Below, in pieces: positions 24,805-34,532 of a DNA stretch of 64,000 nt. The stretch comes from FEN-987 sp964598845 (lineage in GTDB: Archaea > Thermoproteota > Bathyarchaeia > 40CM-2-53-6). The notes beneath the pieces were generated by a model that did no database searches, was not told where the DNA came from, and saw only the letters and a list, made by a program, of their open reading frames with translations. The stretch is from positions 124,001-188,000 of the forward strand of contig CAZRDM010000001.1 of the NCBI GenBank assembly GCA_964598845.1, read 5' to 3'. The number at the start of each line of letters is the position of its first letter. Position 1 is the stretch's first letter. Both the position numbers and the translations under genes were made by a program.

Positions 24805-25042
24805 TCAGCTGGTCTGAGTCATAAACCATTGAGTGAACTTCTTCTTTAACAGATTAGGAATCACCTCAAATACTCCGCTGCGCTCTTCGATCAGCGATGA
24901 CATTTGCCCGAAACCACTTTCATCTGTCGAGCGTGTAAACAATTTTTCGAGAGTGAACAGCAACTAGAGGCGCACGCGAAATCTGCTCATTCGCATACAA
25001 TCTAGCATGGAGCTCGCGTTCAACTCTTCTCTCAACCGTTTC
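24805..25042 (-). pseudogene. Frameshifted remnant, unknown family
   Basis: Two reading frames on the minus strand join into one plausible protein. From 25042 to about 24923 the frame reads VERELHARLYANEQISRAPL and AVHSRKIVYTLDR, then a TGA. The other frame continues DESGFGQMSSLIEERSGVFE and VIPNLLKKKFTQWFMTQTS to TGA 24805. The most economic explanation is a one-base indel near 24920. The upstream part lacks a start codon. I cannot name the family. Confidence 0.35.
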
Positions 25043-25245
25043 TTAATGCTATCCACGGGTTTTGAAACTGACCTAGCGTGACTATTGGAGCGTGCTTGGA
25101 GCTCGTGGAGTGCGAGGCCGTAGGTTCCTATGTGCACATGCACCTACTGGGATGCCCAGCCTTAGCCCGAGCTTTCGTTGACAGGTGCTGTCGATTTTCT
25201 ACCAAAAGCTAACTTTCAAAAGCGCATTTGACACACGGCCTCGGC

Positions 25246-26987
25246 ATGTCCGGAAGTTCACCAAAGACGGCTCTACTGAGCGTGTACGATAAGACAGGTA
25301 TTGTTGAATTTNNNNNNNNNNNNNNNNNNNNNNNNNNNNNNNNNNNNNNNNNNNNNNNNNNNNNNNNNNNNNNNNNNNNNNNNNNNNNNNNNNNNNNNNN
25401 NNNNNNNNNNNTTCACCAAAGACGGCTCTACTGAGCGTGTACGATAAGACAGGTATTGTTGAATTTGCATACGGGCTGCGAGTTCTCGGAATACAACTTC
25501 TATCGACCGGTGGGACGGCAAAATTACTTTCCGAAAGGGGGATCGAGGTTCGTGAGGTCGCTGACTACACAGGCTTTCCCGAGATTCTTGGCGGGCGCGT
25601 GAAGAGTCTTCATCCTAAGATTCACGCGGGACTGCTCTACAGGCGAGAGAACGCAAATGATCTCGAAACAATTCAGAAGTTCGAAATAGTGCCAATCGAT
25701 ATGGTCGTTGTGAACCTTTACCCCTTCGAGAAAGCCGCTTCAGAGGCTGTTGCTGTCAGCGAGGCTCTCGAGAACATTGACGTCGGTGGACCGACGATAA
25801 TCAGGTCGGCAGCGAAGAACTATCTGAGCGTTGCCGTCGTAACGGATCCCGCTGATTACCCGAAGGTCTTGCTGGAACTCCAAACATCTGGTTGTCGGTT
25901 ATCGGAAAAGACACGATTGGATTTGATGCTGAAAGCCTTCGAGCGGACGGCCGCATACGAGACTACGATTGCGCATTATTTTGGGAGGCTCGCGCTGAGG
26001 GAGAGCGTTCGAACCGAGTGGCCCGGCCCCCAGAAGCTTCTGCTCAGCTTCGAAAAGATACAGGACTTACGTTATGGAGAGAACCCCCATCAAAGGGGCG
26101 CAGTCTATCGAGATGCAGACGCGCCGTGGTGCATAGCATCCGCAACACAGCTTGCGGGCGAGAAGGGACTCAGCTACACGAACATACTGGATGCTGACGC
26201 AGGATACAGTCTAATCAATGAACTGAACGCAGAATATGCGACAGTAATCATCAAGCACACGAACCCGTGCGGTGTAGGGATGGGACATTCACTCGCAGAG
26301 TCATGCCTCAGAGCACTAGGAACAGACCCGGTATCAGCTTTCGGCGGTGTATATGCATTCAGCAGAAAGGTGGACGTGAAGACAGCCAACCTGCTCAGTG
26401 ACAAATTCGTCGAGTTGATCTTGGCACCGGGATATGAAGCTGAAGCTTTGAAGATTCTCGCCACTAGGAAGAATCGACGAATCCTTGATCTATCTGAACT
26501 AGTTCAAACTCAGAAGACTAGAGAGAAGAGCTTTCGGAAAATTCTTGGCGGGATCTTGTACCAAGATAGCGACGATCAGCTGCTTGATGAACGAAGACTC
26601 ACGGTACTAACGAAGCGAAAGCCCACCGAAGACGAGACTGAGGGGCTTCTATTTGCATGGACGATCGTGAAACACGTCAGATCCAATGCGATTGTGCTTT
26701 GCTCGAGAGATCAGCTGGTTGGTGTAGGAGCTGGACAGATGAGCAGAGTAGATTCCTGCAAGATTGCATTGATGAAAGCGCGAGAAGCAGGGCTGAAGAT
26801 CACCGGGACGGTGATGGCATCGGACGCTTTCCTTCCCTTTAGGGACTCAGTCGACCTGATGGGAAAAGCAGGGGTGAGCGCGATCATTCAACCCGGAGGT
26901 TCGATTCGAGACCCGGAGGTGATCGAGGCCGCGGACGAGTACGAGATTGCAATGCAATTCACTGGTCTACGGCATTTCGCACACTAG
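25246..26987 (+). CDS. purH: Bifunctional AICAR formyltransferase/IMP cyclohydrolase
   Basis: PurH does the last two steps of purine synthesis: formylation of AICAR and closure to IMP. The start is ATG 25246 (MSGSSPKTALLSVYDK). An unmerged 55-bp contig overlap with 100 N interrupts codons 5-22; joining the copies gives 528 residues, the usual length. The N-terminal IMPCH/MGS-like domain has SVYDKTGIVEFA and STGGTAKLL; the formyltransferase part carries YGENPHQRGA and IIKHTNPCGVG near residue 286, the catalytic Lys-His region. It begins the purine cluster; the next gene is 128 bases on, the largest internal spacing. Bifunctional PurH is common in bacteria and some archaea; many archaea use PurP/PurO instead. 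Confidence 0.95.
25257..25466. other. Assembly gap flanked by a 55-bp duplicate
   Basis: Bases 25257-25311 and 25412-25466 are identical and flank exactly 100 N (25312-25411). Both copies encode the same purH codons, so this is one locus written twice. Confidence 0.95.
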
Positions 26988-27115
26988 ATTGCGAGCCATT
27001 GACACAAAGAAGTCAACACATACGCGCTTCGAAAACCTGGTTCAGAACGGACGAGCTTTTGTTGACATTTTTGTGTCCAGAAAGCGTTTGGACGCGAGCG
27101 CCATCAACACGAAAT

Positions 27116-27844
27116 ATGTCAATTACCGTGCTCTCGGCAGGCAAGACCAAGACTGTTGCCGCCGTAGACGACCAAGAGCAAGTAGTTCTTACTTTTCGTG
27201 ACGACATCACCGCTGGCGACGGAAAGAAACATGACCTTCTGCCCGGTAAGGGAAGAATTAACGCAACCATTACCGCGAAACTATACGAACTCTTTTCGCA
27301 GGACGCGATTCCTAACCATCTCATCAAGCAGGTCGACGATACCCGACTTCTAGTTAAGAAACTGAAGATGATTCCAGTCGAGGTCGTTTGCAGAATTCGT
27401 GCCGCTGGTCATTTCATTGGGATCGGAAGGGGATTTCAGAGTGGTGACAGACTTCCCTTTCCAATTGTCGAATTCTACTTGAAGGATGATGCACTTCATG
27501 ACCCTCTTCTCACCGATGAGCATCTGAAGATCATGAAACTTGCCAACGAAGACGAAATCGAACAGATGAGGCACATGACGCTCAAAGCAGTTCGTCTCTT
27601 GGAGAAGTTCTTCGAAGAACGAGAGGCAATTCTAGTGGACTTCAAACTCGAGTTCGGTCGAGATTCTAATGGACGAATGGTAATCGGTGACGAGCTTAGC
27701 CCTGATTCTTGGCGGTTGTGGGACAGAGAGACCATGGAAATCCTAGACAAGGATAGGTTTCGAAAAGGTCTTCCTCGAATCTTCGAGTTGGGCTACCAAG
27801 AACCCTTCAGGAGAATATGCGGTGACTTCGGTCTTCTCCGTTGA
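27116..27844 (+). CDS. purC: SAICAR synthetase
   Basis: PurC condenses CAIR with aspartate using ATP. The 242-residue product begins at ATG 27116, within a longer open frame starting at 26999 that is not conserved. Motifs: the early GKTKTV strand, GKGRINATITAKLYELF, the substrate segment VEVVCRIRAAGHF near residue 87, IVEFYLKDDALHDP near 113, and DFKLEFG/IGDELSPDSWRLWD near 173-195, which hold the aspartate- and nucleotide-binding residues. It lacks an N-terminal extension. purS overlaps its end by 23 bases, so the block from purC to purM is probably one transcript. Confidence 0.95.
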   Translation: MSITVLSAGKTKTVAAVDDQEQVVLTFRDDITAGDGKKHDLLPGKGRINATITAKLYELFSQDAIPNHLIKQVDDTRLLVKKLKMIPVEVVCRIRAAGHFIGIGRGFQSGDRLPFPIVEFYLKDDALHDPLLTDEHLKIMKLANEDEIEQMRHMTLKAVRLLEKFFEEREAILVDFKLEFGRDSNGRMVIGDELSPDSWRLWDRETMEILDKDRFRKGLPRIFELGYQEPFRRICGDFGLLR

Positions 27845-28082
27845 GATCTTGATATCTAACAAGCCTCAGGCCCGTGATCCTGAAGGCGAGACCATAATGC
27901 GTGATCTAATCCACAAGCACGGTTTTGAATTCATAAAGGAAGTGAGGATGGGAAAACTGCTGGCAGTCAAAGTTGAGGCAACCGATGAAGAGGAAGCGAG
28001 CACGAAAGTTGTCTCGATGTGCAACGATCTGAGATTGTACAATCCCGTTGCGCATTCAATTACTGTCAGAGTCAGGTCGTAA
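27822..28082 (+). CDS. purS: FGAM synthase subunit PurS
   Basis: PurS (86 residues) bridges PurQ and PurL in the three-part formylglycinamidine synthase of Gram-positives and archaea. It shows the typical small alpha/beta pattern: SVEILISNKPQARDPEGETI, then VRMGKLLAVKVEATDEEEA. The GTG 27822 start overlaps the end of purC by 23 bases. Length and lack of catalytic residues are normal for PurS. purQ follows 3 bases after its stop. Confidence 0.93.
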   Translation: MTSVFSVEILISNKPQARDPEGETIMRDLIHKHGFEFIKEVRMGKLLAVKVEATDEEEASTKVVSMCNDLRLYNPVAHSITVRVRS

Positions 28083-28085
28083 GAA

Positions 28086-28754
28086 ATGAAGGCCGCCATC
28101 ATTCGATTTCCGGGGAGCAACTGCGACCGCGACACCGTCCATGTTCTAGCAGATGTGAAACGAATCCAGACTGATCTAGTTTGGCATAATGATTTCAAAG
28201 ACGGGTCGTACGATGCCGTGATTCTGCCGGGAGGGTTCAGTTTCGGCGACCATCTCCGCGCCGGAGCCATAGCAGCCCACTCACCAGCAATGAAAACCAT
28301 CTGCCACATGGCCAAGGAGGGAAAACCTGTTCTCGGCATTTGCAATGGCTTCCAGATTCTCATCGAGACGGGTCTTCTTCCTGGTTCGCTTCTACGCAAC
28401 GCATCTCTGAAGTTCGTTTGTAAGTGGGTAGACCTTCGAATCGAAAACACAAGCTCAGCCTTCACCAGTGCCTTTGACAAGAATTCCAGAGCTTGGATGC
28501 CAATCGCACACAATGAAGGCCGATTCTTTGGTGAGGACGACTTGCTCGAGCAATTGGAAGCTGATGGTCGCGTCGTCATGAGATATGTCGGTGAGAACCC
28601 TACAGGGACATCGCGAGGCATCGTTGCGGTCTCCAATGAGGAGGGAAACGTCGTAGGTATGATGCCTCATCCAGAACGTGCCAGCGACCTTGCCCTAGGT
28701 GGAACGGATGGTCTCAAGGTCTTCCAGTCGATGGTGGATTGGATCCAATGCTAG
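28086..28754 (+). CDS. purQ: FGAM synthase glutamine amidotransferase subunit PurQ
   Basis: PurQ (222 residues) releases ammonia from glutamine for PurL. The nucleophile Cys is in VLGICNGFQIL near residue 86, and the His-Glu pair in MMPHPERA near 199-206 completes the triad. The N-terminal IIRFPGSNCDRD is the standard first strand and loop. Start ATG 28086 is 3 bases after purS; the stop overlaps the ATG of purL (ATGCTAG), giving tight translational coupling. Confidence 0.95.
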   Translation: MKAAIIRFPGSNCDRDTVHVLADVKRIQTDLVWHNDFKDGSYDAVILPGGFSFGDHLRAGAIAAHSPAMKTICHMAKEGKPVLGICNGFQILIETGLLPGSLLRNASLKFVCKWVDLRIENTSSAFTSAFDKNSRAWMPIAHNEGRFFGEDDLLEQLEADGRVVMRYVGENPTGTSRGIVAVSNEEGNVVGMMPHPERASDLALGGTDGLKVFQSMVDWIQC

Positions 28755-30949
28755 TAGGCGAATTTCAAACAAATCTGACGATCGAGGAGATGGCGTATGC
28801 TCGACAGGAGCTCGGCAGGGAACCCAACGCTCTTGAATGGGCGATGATTGACGCGGAATGGAGTGAGCACTGTAGTTACAAATCATCAAGAACTGTCCTC
28901 AGACAGCTTCCAACAACCGGCAGCCGAGTCCTAGTTGGTCCAGGCTACGATTCAGGTGTTGTCGACATTGGTGATGGCTACGTCTTGACCATGCATATCG
29001 AGAGCCACAATCATCCCAGTGCAATCGACCCGTACGGAGGAGCTGCCACAGGGATCGGCGGAGTTGTCCGCGATATACTCTGCATGGGAACAACACCCAT
29101 CGCTTCACTTGACGCCCTAAGATTCGGCGATGTGACGAAAAGCGATCATTCCAAGTGGATAATGAAGAACGTCATACGCGGAATCGCGGATTACGGCAAT
29201 TGTATTGGCGTCCCAACAGTGGCAGGCGAAATTGAGTTCGACGAATGCTTCGAGAGAAATTGTCTCGTCGACGTGGCATGCCTTGGAGTTGGGAAGAGGG
29301 AGGAGTTACTACTTGCGCAGGCAACTCACCCAGAGGACGGCATTTTTTTGATAGGGGGATCAACGGGTCGAGATGGAATTCACGGAGCTACGTTCGCCTC
29401 ACGAATTCTGGGGATCGATGTTGAGCGTGAGAGGTCGGCAGTTCAGATACCGGATCCGTTCACAAAGAAACTGATTATCGAAGCTACCCTTGAAGCAAAC
29501 CGAGCGGGAACACTGCGAGGCTGCAAGGATCTAGGTGGAGGTGGCTTAACAACGGGGCTATCTGAGGTAGCTGACAAAGGCGGTACGGGTGTTGAAGTCT
29601 ACCTCGAAAAGATTCGGATCCGCGAACCCGACATGAGCCCCATCGAGGTGATGATCTCAGAATCGCAAGAACGCATGCTTCTTGTTGTTAAGCAGGGACA
29701 TGAGGCTGTCTTGGAGAGCATCATGCAGAGGTATGGTTTGGCATGTGCCCGGATCGGAGAAGTCACCTCAACCCGCACAATCACTATCACAAGCGGTCGG
29801 GAGACAATAGCTAGTCTACCCACCGCGTTCCTTGCGAATGCACCAATCATTCCGAGAACCGCTAGAGCACCAAGGTTTGGAAAGGTCCTTTCCAATGAGA
29901 TGAATCGTTCTCTGAATATCAAGGAACTCTTGCTTGAAATGCTCAGGTCTCCCACTATAGCGAGCAAGGAATGGGTCTTTCACCAATATGACCATGAGGT
30001 CGGAATCAGAACCGTAGTCAAACCAGGAGAAGGAGATGCGGCCGTTCTAAGATTGCCAAATGGGAAGTTCGCGGCAATCAAGGTCGATGGAAACTCTCGA
30101 TTCTGTGACTTAGATCCTTACGTCGGAGCTGCAAGTGTCCTCGCAGAATGCTGCCGCAATGTTGTCGCGGTGGGAGCCCAGCCGATAGCAATGCTGGATC
30201 ACTGCCAGTTCGGAGATCCGAATGAGGAGGAGATCTTCTGGGCCTTCTCAATGGCAGTTAAGGGTATGGCCGACTTTGCACGAACTCTTTCTCTTCCCTG
30301 TGTTGGGGGGAAGGTCAGCTTCTACAACCAAGATGAGGAAACTGGCAGGGCGGTCAAATCGTCGCCCGTGATCGCAGTCGCTGGGTTGGTCGAGAAGCTC
30401 GAACACATAACGAAGATGGGTTTCAGGAGAGAGGGCGAGAAAATAGTACTGATTGGAGAAACCAAACGAGAACTGGGTGGTTCCGAATACTACCATGCTT
30501 TAGGATTACAGGACGTATTCCCACCTTCACTTGATTTCGAGCTTGAAAAACAAACGCAGAGAGCAGTGCTTGAATGCATCAAAGACGGCCTAGTAACCGC
30601 ATGCCATGACTGTTCCAAGGGCGGTTTGGCTGTAGCGCTTGCAGAGATGGCGCTCGCAGGAAACAAAGGCGCTGTCATCGACATCAAGAATATTCCGGCG
30701 AATGAGATGAGAGATGAGGAACTACTCTTATCCGAATCAAATTCTCGGTTTATCTTGACCACGAAGAGCCCGGATCTCGTTCTGAGAGTGATGTGGCAGC
30801 ACAGAGTCCCCGCTAACGTAGCTGGGAGTGTGGACGGGGATTTCCTGAGGCTAATCTTGCACGACAGAAAGGTGCAGCTACCACTCGACACAATGCGAAT
30901 TGCGTATGAGACATCTCTGCAGAGGATTTTGGAGCCGTGGCAGAACTAA
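28748..30949 (+). CDS. purL: FGAM synthase large subunit PurL
   Basis: PurL converts FGAR, ATP and ammonia from PurQ into FGAM. This is the short (about 733-residue) archaeal/Gram-positive type without a fused amidotransferase. Features: the N-terminal WAMIDAEWSEHCSYKSSR, the IESHNHPSAIDPYGGAATG ATP/substrate segment near residue 83, DLGGGGLTTGLSE near 266, and a second half repeating the AIR-synthase fold (VDGNSRFCDLDPYVGAA). I prefer ATG 28748, overlapping the purQ stop, over TTG 28739. purF overlaps its last 13 bases. Confidence 0.95.
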   Translation: MLVGEFQTNLTIEEMAYARQELGREPNALEWAMIDAEWSEHCSYKSSRTVLRQLPTTGSRVLVGPGYDSGVVDIGDGYVLTMHIESHNHPSAIDPYGGAATGIGGVVRDILCMGTTPIASLDALRFGDVTKSDHSKWIMKNVIRGIADYGNCIGVPTVAGEIEFDECFERNCLVDVACLGVGKREELLLAQATHPEDGIFLIGGSTGRDGIHGATFASRILGIDVERERSAVQIPDPFTKKLIIEATLEANRAGTLRGCKDLGGGGLTTGLSEVADKGGTGVEVYLEKIRIREPDMSPIEVMISESQERMLLVVKQGHEAVLESIMQRYGLACARIGEVTSTRTITITSGRETIASLPTAFLANAPIIPRTARAPRFGKVLSNEMNRSLNIKELLLEMLRSPTIASKEWVFHQYDHEVGIRTVVKPGEGDAAVLRLPNGKFAAIKVDGNSRFCDLDPYVGAASVLAECCRNVVAVGAQPIAMLDHCQFGDPNEEEIFWAFSMAVKGMADFARTLSLPCVGGKVSFYNQDEETGRAVKSSPVIAVAGLVEKLEHITKMGFRREGEKIVLIGETKRELGGSEYYHALGLQDVFPPSLDFELEKQTQRAVLECIKDGLVTACHDCSKGGLAVALAEMALAGNKGAVIDIKNIPANEMRDEELLLSESNSRFILTTKSPDLVLRVMWQHRVPANVAGSVDGDFLRLILHDRKVQLPLDTMRIAYETSLQRILEPWQN

Positions 30950-32403
30950 GAGAAAGTTGCGGCATTGTTGGAGCTATCGGCAGAGACGACGACGTATCCC
31001 GGAAGATTTGGCTTAGTCTTCTGGCTCTGCAACATCGCGGCCAAGAAGCATGTGGAATTTACACTTTCGATGGACAACGATTTTACCATAAAAAGCAGCT
31101 TGGGCTGACAGGCAACGTTGAGCAGTTCGACGGTCTATGTGGCGGCATTGGCATTGGGCATGTCAGGTATTCCACAGTGGGCCAGCCCGCGGACAGGGAT
31201 GCCTTCGCCGATCCTCAGAAGATAGAGGAATTCGCGCAACCCTATTTCATCGACCGACCGAAACGTGGCATAGCGCTCTGTCACAACGGCAACCTTGTGA
31301 ATTTCCCTCAGCTCTGCAATGAGTTGCGATCAAACGGCACATTCCTGTCAGCAACCTGTGACGCTGAAGTAATGTTGAAGATCCTTGCAAACGAGCTGTC
31401 TGATAGCGGCAATTTGGAGAAGGCTGTCAGAAATTGCATGGCGGAGTTTGAAGGCGCTTACTCCGTTGTTGCGCTGACCGGTAACGGGGAGCTAGTCGCT
31501 TTCAGAGATCCGCATGGTTTTCGGCCTCTTTGCCTAGGGGAAAACGAAGACTTCGTAATGTTCGCTTCAGAAAGTGTGGCCCTCGACATAAATGGGATAC
31601 GCAATTACTCGTACGTTGGTCCTGGGGAGCTCGTGATAGTAAGAGAAAATGGGCAACCTGTAAGAAAGCAGCTGATTCAACAGTCTCGGCTTGCGCGATG
31701 CATGTTCGAGTACGTTTACTTCAGCAGACCCGACTCGAGGATAGACGGGCGGGACGTTTACTCGGTCAGGATAAAGCTGGGTAGGAATCTTGCACGAGCG
31801 TACAAGACTCATTCAGATGTAATCGTGCCAGTCCCTGATACTGCACGTCCTGCTGCAGAGGGAATTTCCCATGAGACCGGGATACCAGTCTTGGAGGGAC
31901 TTATCAAGAACCGGTACATTGCGCGAACTTTCATTATGCCTCTCCAAGAAGGCCGAGAGAATGCTGTTCGGCTCAAACTGAATGCTGTGCGCGCAGTAGT
32001 TCAAGGGAAGAATGTACTGCTCGTAGACGACAGCATTGTCCGAGGCACCACGATGCGAAAGATAGTCAACTTGCTCAAGGAGGCTGGTGCGAACCGCGTC
32101 GAAGTGTGGGTAACATGTCCACCTATCAAGTCCCCGTGTTTCTACGGAATCGATATGGCAACTCACACGGAACTCATCGCTTCAAACAGATCCGTTGAGG
32201 AAATTCGGGAAGCTGTTGGAGCAGACCAGCTCTGTTACCAGACAATCGAGGGACTACTTGATGCGATTGGATTCTCGAGAGAGGAGACTTGCTTGGCATG
32301 TCTGACCGGCGAGTATCCAACAACACTTGCTCAGAGGATTGCCAACGAAATGCGCGGGAAACCGCATAATCAGAGCGTAAGGTACTGGGAGACCGTACAA
32401 TGA
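30937..32403 (+). CDS. purF: Amidophosphoribosyltransferase
   Basis: PurF starts the pathway by moving the glutamine amide to PRPP. The catalytic Cys is Cys8 of MAELRESCGIVG, so a seven-residue propeptide is expected to be removed. The N-terminal glutaminase part shows GIGHVRYSTVG; the PRPP loop is VLLVDDSIVRGTT near residue 363. The 488-residue length is typical, and the late Cys cluster (ETCLACLTGEYP) near the C-terminus resembles the iron-sulphur-bearing class. GTG 30937 overlaps purL by 13 bases; the stop overlaps purD's ATG by 4 (ATGA). Confidence 0.95.
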   Translation: MAELRESCGIVGAIGRDDDVSRKIWLSLLALQHRGQEACGIYTFDGQRFYHKKQLGLTGNVEQFDGLCGGIGIGHVRYSTVGQPADRDAFADPQKIEEFAQPYFIDRPKRGIALCHNGNLVNFPQLCNELRSNGTFLSATCDAEVMLKILANELSDSGNLEKAVRNCMAEFEGAYSVVALTGNGELVAFRDPHGFRPLCLGENEDFVMFASESVALDINGIRNYSYVGPGELVIVRENGQPVRKQLIQQSRLARCMFEYVYFSRPDSRIDGRDVYSVRIKLGRNLARAYKTHSDVIVPVPDTARPAAEGISHETGIPVLEGLIKNRYIARTFIMPLQEGRENAVRLKLNAVRAVVQGKNVLLVDDSIVRGTTMRKIVNLLKEAGANRVEVWVTCPPIKSPCFYGIDMATHTELIASNRSVEEIREAVGADQLCYQTIEGLLDAIGFSREETCLACLTGEYPTTLAQRIANEMRGKPHNQSVRYWETVQ

Positions 32404-33791
32404 CGCGAGTCTTGCTCATAGGTTCAGGTGCGAGAGAGCACGCCATCGCCTCAGCCTTGACTAGATCGGAGGAGACTGAACTCTACGCGGCGATGAGTTC
32501 CCGTAACCCAGGAATCTTGAGGTTAGCGAAAGAGGCGAGAGTCTTGCAGATCACTGATTCTCGAGCTGTCGCAGACTTCGCAAAACAAAGTCGAATAGAA
32601 CTGGCAGTGATCGGTCCAGAGGCACCGTTGGTTAACGGCACTGTAGACATCTTGAAGGAACTCGGCATAGCATGTGTAGGGCCGACGCGAAGGCTTGCAT
32701 CCCTGGAGGGTGACAAGGCATTCTGCAGAGAGCTCCTAAGGAAACATAGGATTCCGGGAAACCCATTCTACGCAGTCTTCACCGATCCCAATTCGGCGGA
32801 GGACTTCCTGAAGATTGCAGGTTCGGTTGCAATCAAGCCAGCTGGCCTGACCGGAGGTAAGGGGGTCAAGGTTTCGGGCGAAGATCTCGCAACAATAGAA
32901 TCTGAAATTGCCTACGTCAAGGAAGTCTTCAGCCGCAATATCGGTGGCGTTCAGAAGCTTCTGGTCGAGGAGAGGCTTGACGGAGAAGAGTATTCGCTCC
33001 AAGCCTTTGTGGATGGTAACAATGTTCACGTAATGCCATTGGTCCAAGATCACAAACGTGCGTACGAGAACGACTCTGGTCCCAACACTGGAGGGATGGG
33101 CAGTTACAGTGACAAGGACCATTTGCTGCCCTTCGTTTCCGAGAGGGACCTGGAGGCTAGCAGGCAAATAATGACTGATGTTGTTCAAGCGGTCAAGAAC
33201 GATACGGGTGAGGAGTACAGAGGCATCCTCTACGGACAATTCATGCTAGCGAAGAGTTCGAATGAGGAGAAACCGAGTCCAAAACTCATCGAGTTCAACT
33301 GTCGATTCGGCGACCCCGAAGCTATGAATGTATTACCATTAGTTTCCGAGGAAACCGACTTTCTAGTTGTCTGTCAGAAGATCGCTGAGGGATCACTCAG
33401 CTCACGTCATGTTTCCTTTGAGCACAAGGCCACGGTATGCAAGTATCTGGTTCCTTCAGGTTATCCTGAAAAGGCGATTGCGGGCGAGGCCATCTCAGTT
33501 GACAAAGAAGCGATTGGGGGTGAAGGTGCACTAGTCTTCTACGCAAGTGTTGACATCAAGGACGGGCGGATTGTGACGTCGGCGTCCAGGACAGTAGGTT
33601 TGGTTGGAATCGCTGACAGCATAGAAGACGCCGAGAGAGTAGCGGAGAATGCTACGAAACACGTTAAAGGCCAACTAAGACATCGAAGAGACATTGGCAC
33701 TGCGAACCTGATTCGCAAACGAATCGAACACATGAAGTCACTTGAATTCAACTCCGCCCTTACGACAAGTGTTCCCGTGAGAAGTCAATGA
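32400..33791 (+). CDS. purD: Phosphoribosylamine-glycine ligase
   Basis: PurD (463 residues) joins phosphoribosylamine and glycine with ATP. The N-domain begins MTRVLLIGSGAREHAIA; the ATP-grasp region shows IKPAGLTGGKGVKV near residue 143 and VEERLDGEEYSLQAFVDG; NTGGMGSYSD near 233 and EFNCRFGDPEA near 296 are conserved metal/ligand loops. Starts by ATGA overlap with purF, and its stop overlaps purN's ATG in the same way, so translation is coupled. The C-terminal AIR-carboxylase-like beta domain is intact. Confidence 0.95.
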   Translation: MTRVLLIGSGAREHAIASALTRSEETELYAAMSSRNPGILRLAKEARVLQITDSRAVADFAKQSRIELAVIGPEAPLVNGTVDILKELGIACVGPTRRLASLEGDKAFCRELLRKHRIPGNPFYAVFTDPNSAEDFLKIAGSVAIKPAGLTGGKGVKVSGEDLATIESEIAYVKEVFSRNIGGVQKLLVEERLDGEEYSLQAFVDGNNVHVMPLVQDHKRAYENDSGPNTGGMGSYSDKDHLLPFVSERDLEASRQIMTDVVQAVKNDTGEEYRGILYGQFMLAKSSNEEKPSPKLIEFNCRFGDPEAMNVLPLVSEETDFLVVCQKIAEGSLSSRHVSFEHKATVCKYLVPSGYPEKAIAGEAISVDKEAIGGEGALVFYASVDIKDGRIVTSASRTVGLVGIADSIEDAERVAENATKHVKGQLRHRRDIGTANLIRKRIEHMKSLEFNSALTTSVPVRSQ

Positions 33792-34531
33792 AACGCCTAG
33801 CTGTCTTTGCGTCCGGACGAGGTTCAAACTTCCGAGCCATAGTTGCCCATGTAGGGCTCGGCGTTCTGCAGAATATCGAAGCATGCCTTCTGGTAACGAA
33901 TGATGCAAGCGCTCCAGTAATCGCCATTGCGAAGGAGAACGCGATTCCGGCCGAGTTTGTTGAGGGTGTCTGGGGCAGAAAATTCGCAACGAGGGATGAT
34001 AGAGAGAAAGCACGCAACAGATTTGATGAACAGGCGGTTGAGATTTTGAAACAGTACCGGATCGATCTTGTCGCGCTCGCGGGTTTCATGCAAGTCCTCG
34101 GTCAACCAATCTTGCAACCTTACCTATGGCGCATCATGAACATTCACCCAGCGAAGAATTTGGTTAGATTTGGAGGACGTGGAATGTTTGGTGAGCGTGT
34201 TCACGCAGCCGTAATCAATTCGGGGGAGAAGGAATCGGGTTGCACCATCCATTATGTTGATTATAGCATCGATCGAGGACCCACTATTATTCAGGCGACG
34301 GTACCGGTTGAGCCAGAAGATACACCTGAGAGTCTGGCTGAGCGAGTTCTCGTCCAAGAGCATAGAACTTACTCCAAGGCAATCCAGCTCCATGTCGATG
34401 AGAGAGTCAAGGTAGCAGATGGCAAAGTTGTGATCGACTGGGCTGGTGATTGGGAGCAGAGATGGAATCGCAGGCAGGAACCCTTCATCCGGTATCAAGA
34501 GCAAGAGAGGTTGCTCCAGTCTTCAACTTGA
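33788..34531 (+). CDS. purN: Phosphoribosylglycinamide formyltransferase
   Basis: PurN (247 residues) formylates GAR using formyl-tetrahydrofolate. The Rossmann part starts RLAVFASGRGSNFRAI; the catalytic Asn-His pair is in MNIHPAKNLVRFGGRGMFG near residue 116, and the Asp in VDYSIDRGPTI near 159. The usual NIHPSLLPAF is replaced by NIHPAKNLV, a variant seen in some clostridial and archaeal homologues. It is longer than the ~200-residue E. coli protein, mainly from a C-terminal extension (WAGDWEQRWNRRQEPF). The next gene purE begins 1 base after its stop. Confidence 0.93.
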   Translation: MKRLAVFASGRGSNFRAIVAHVGLGVLQNIEACLLVTNDASAPVIAIAKENAIPAEFVEGVWGRKFATRDDREKARNRFDEQAVEILKQYRIDLVALAGFMQVLGQPILQPYLWRIMNIHPAKNLVRFGGRGMFGERVHAAVINSGEKESGCTIHYVDYSIDRGPTIIQATVPVEPEDTPESLAERVLVQEHRTYSKAIQLHVDERVKVADGKVVIDWAGDWEQRWNRRQEPFIRYQEQERLLQSST

Positions 34532-34532
34532 G

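Noticed and set aside
25257..25466. Direct repeat around the N gap taken as a long terminal repeat or duplication
   Set aside because: Exact 55 bp, same as at the other gap, and both copies encode the same purH codons; assembly artefact.
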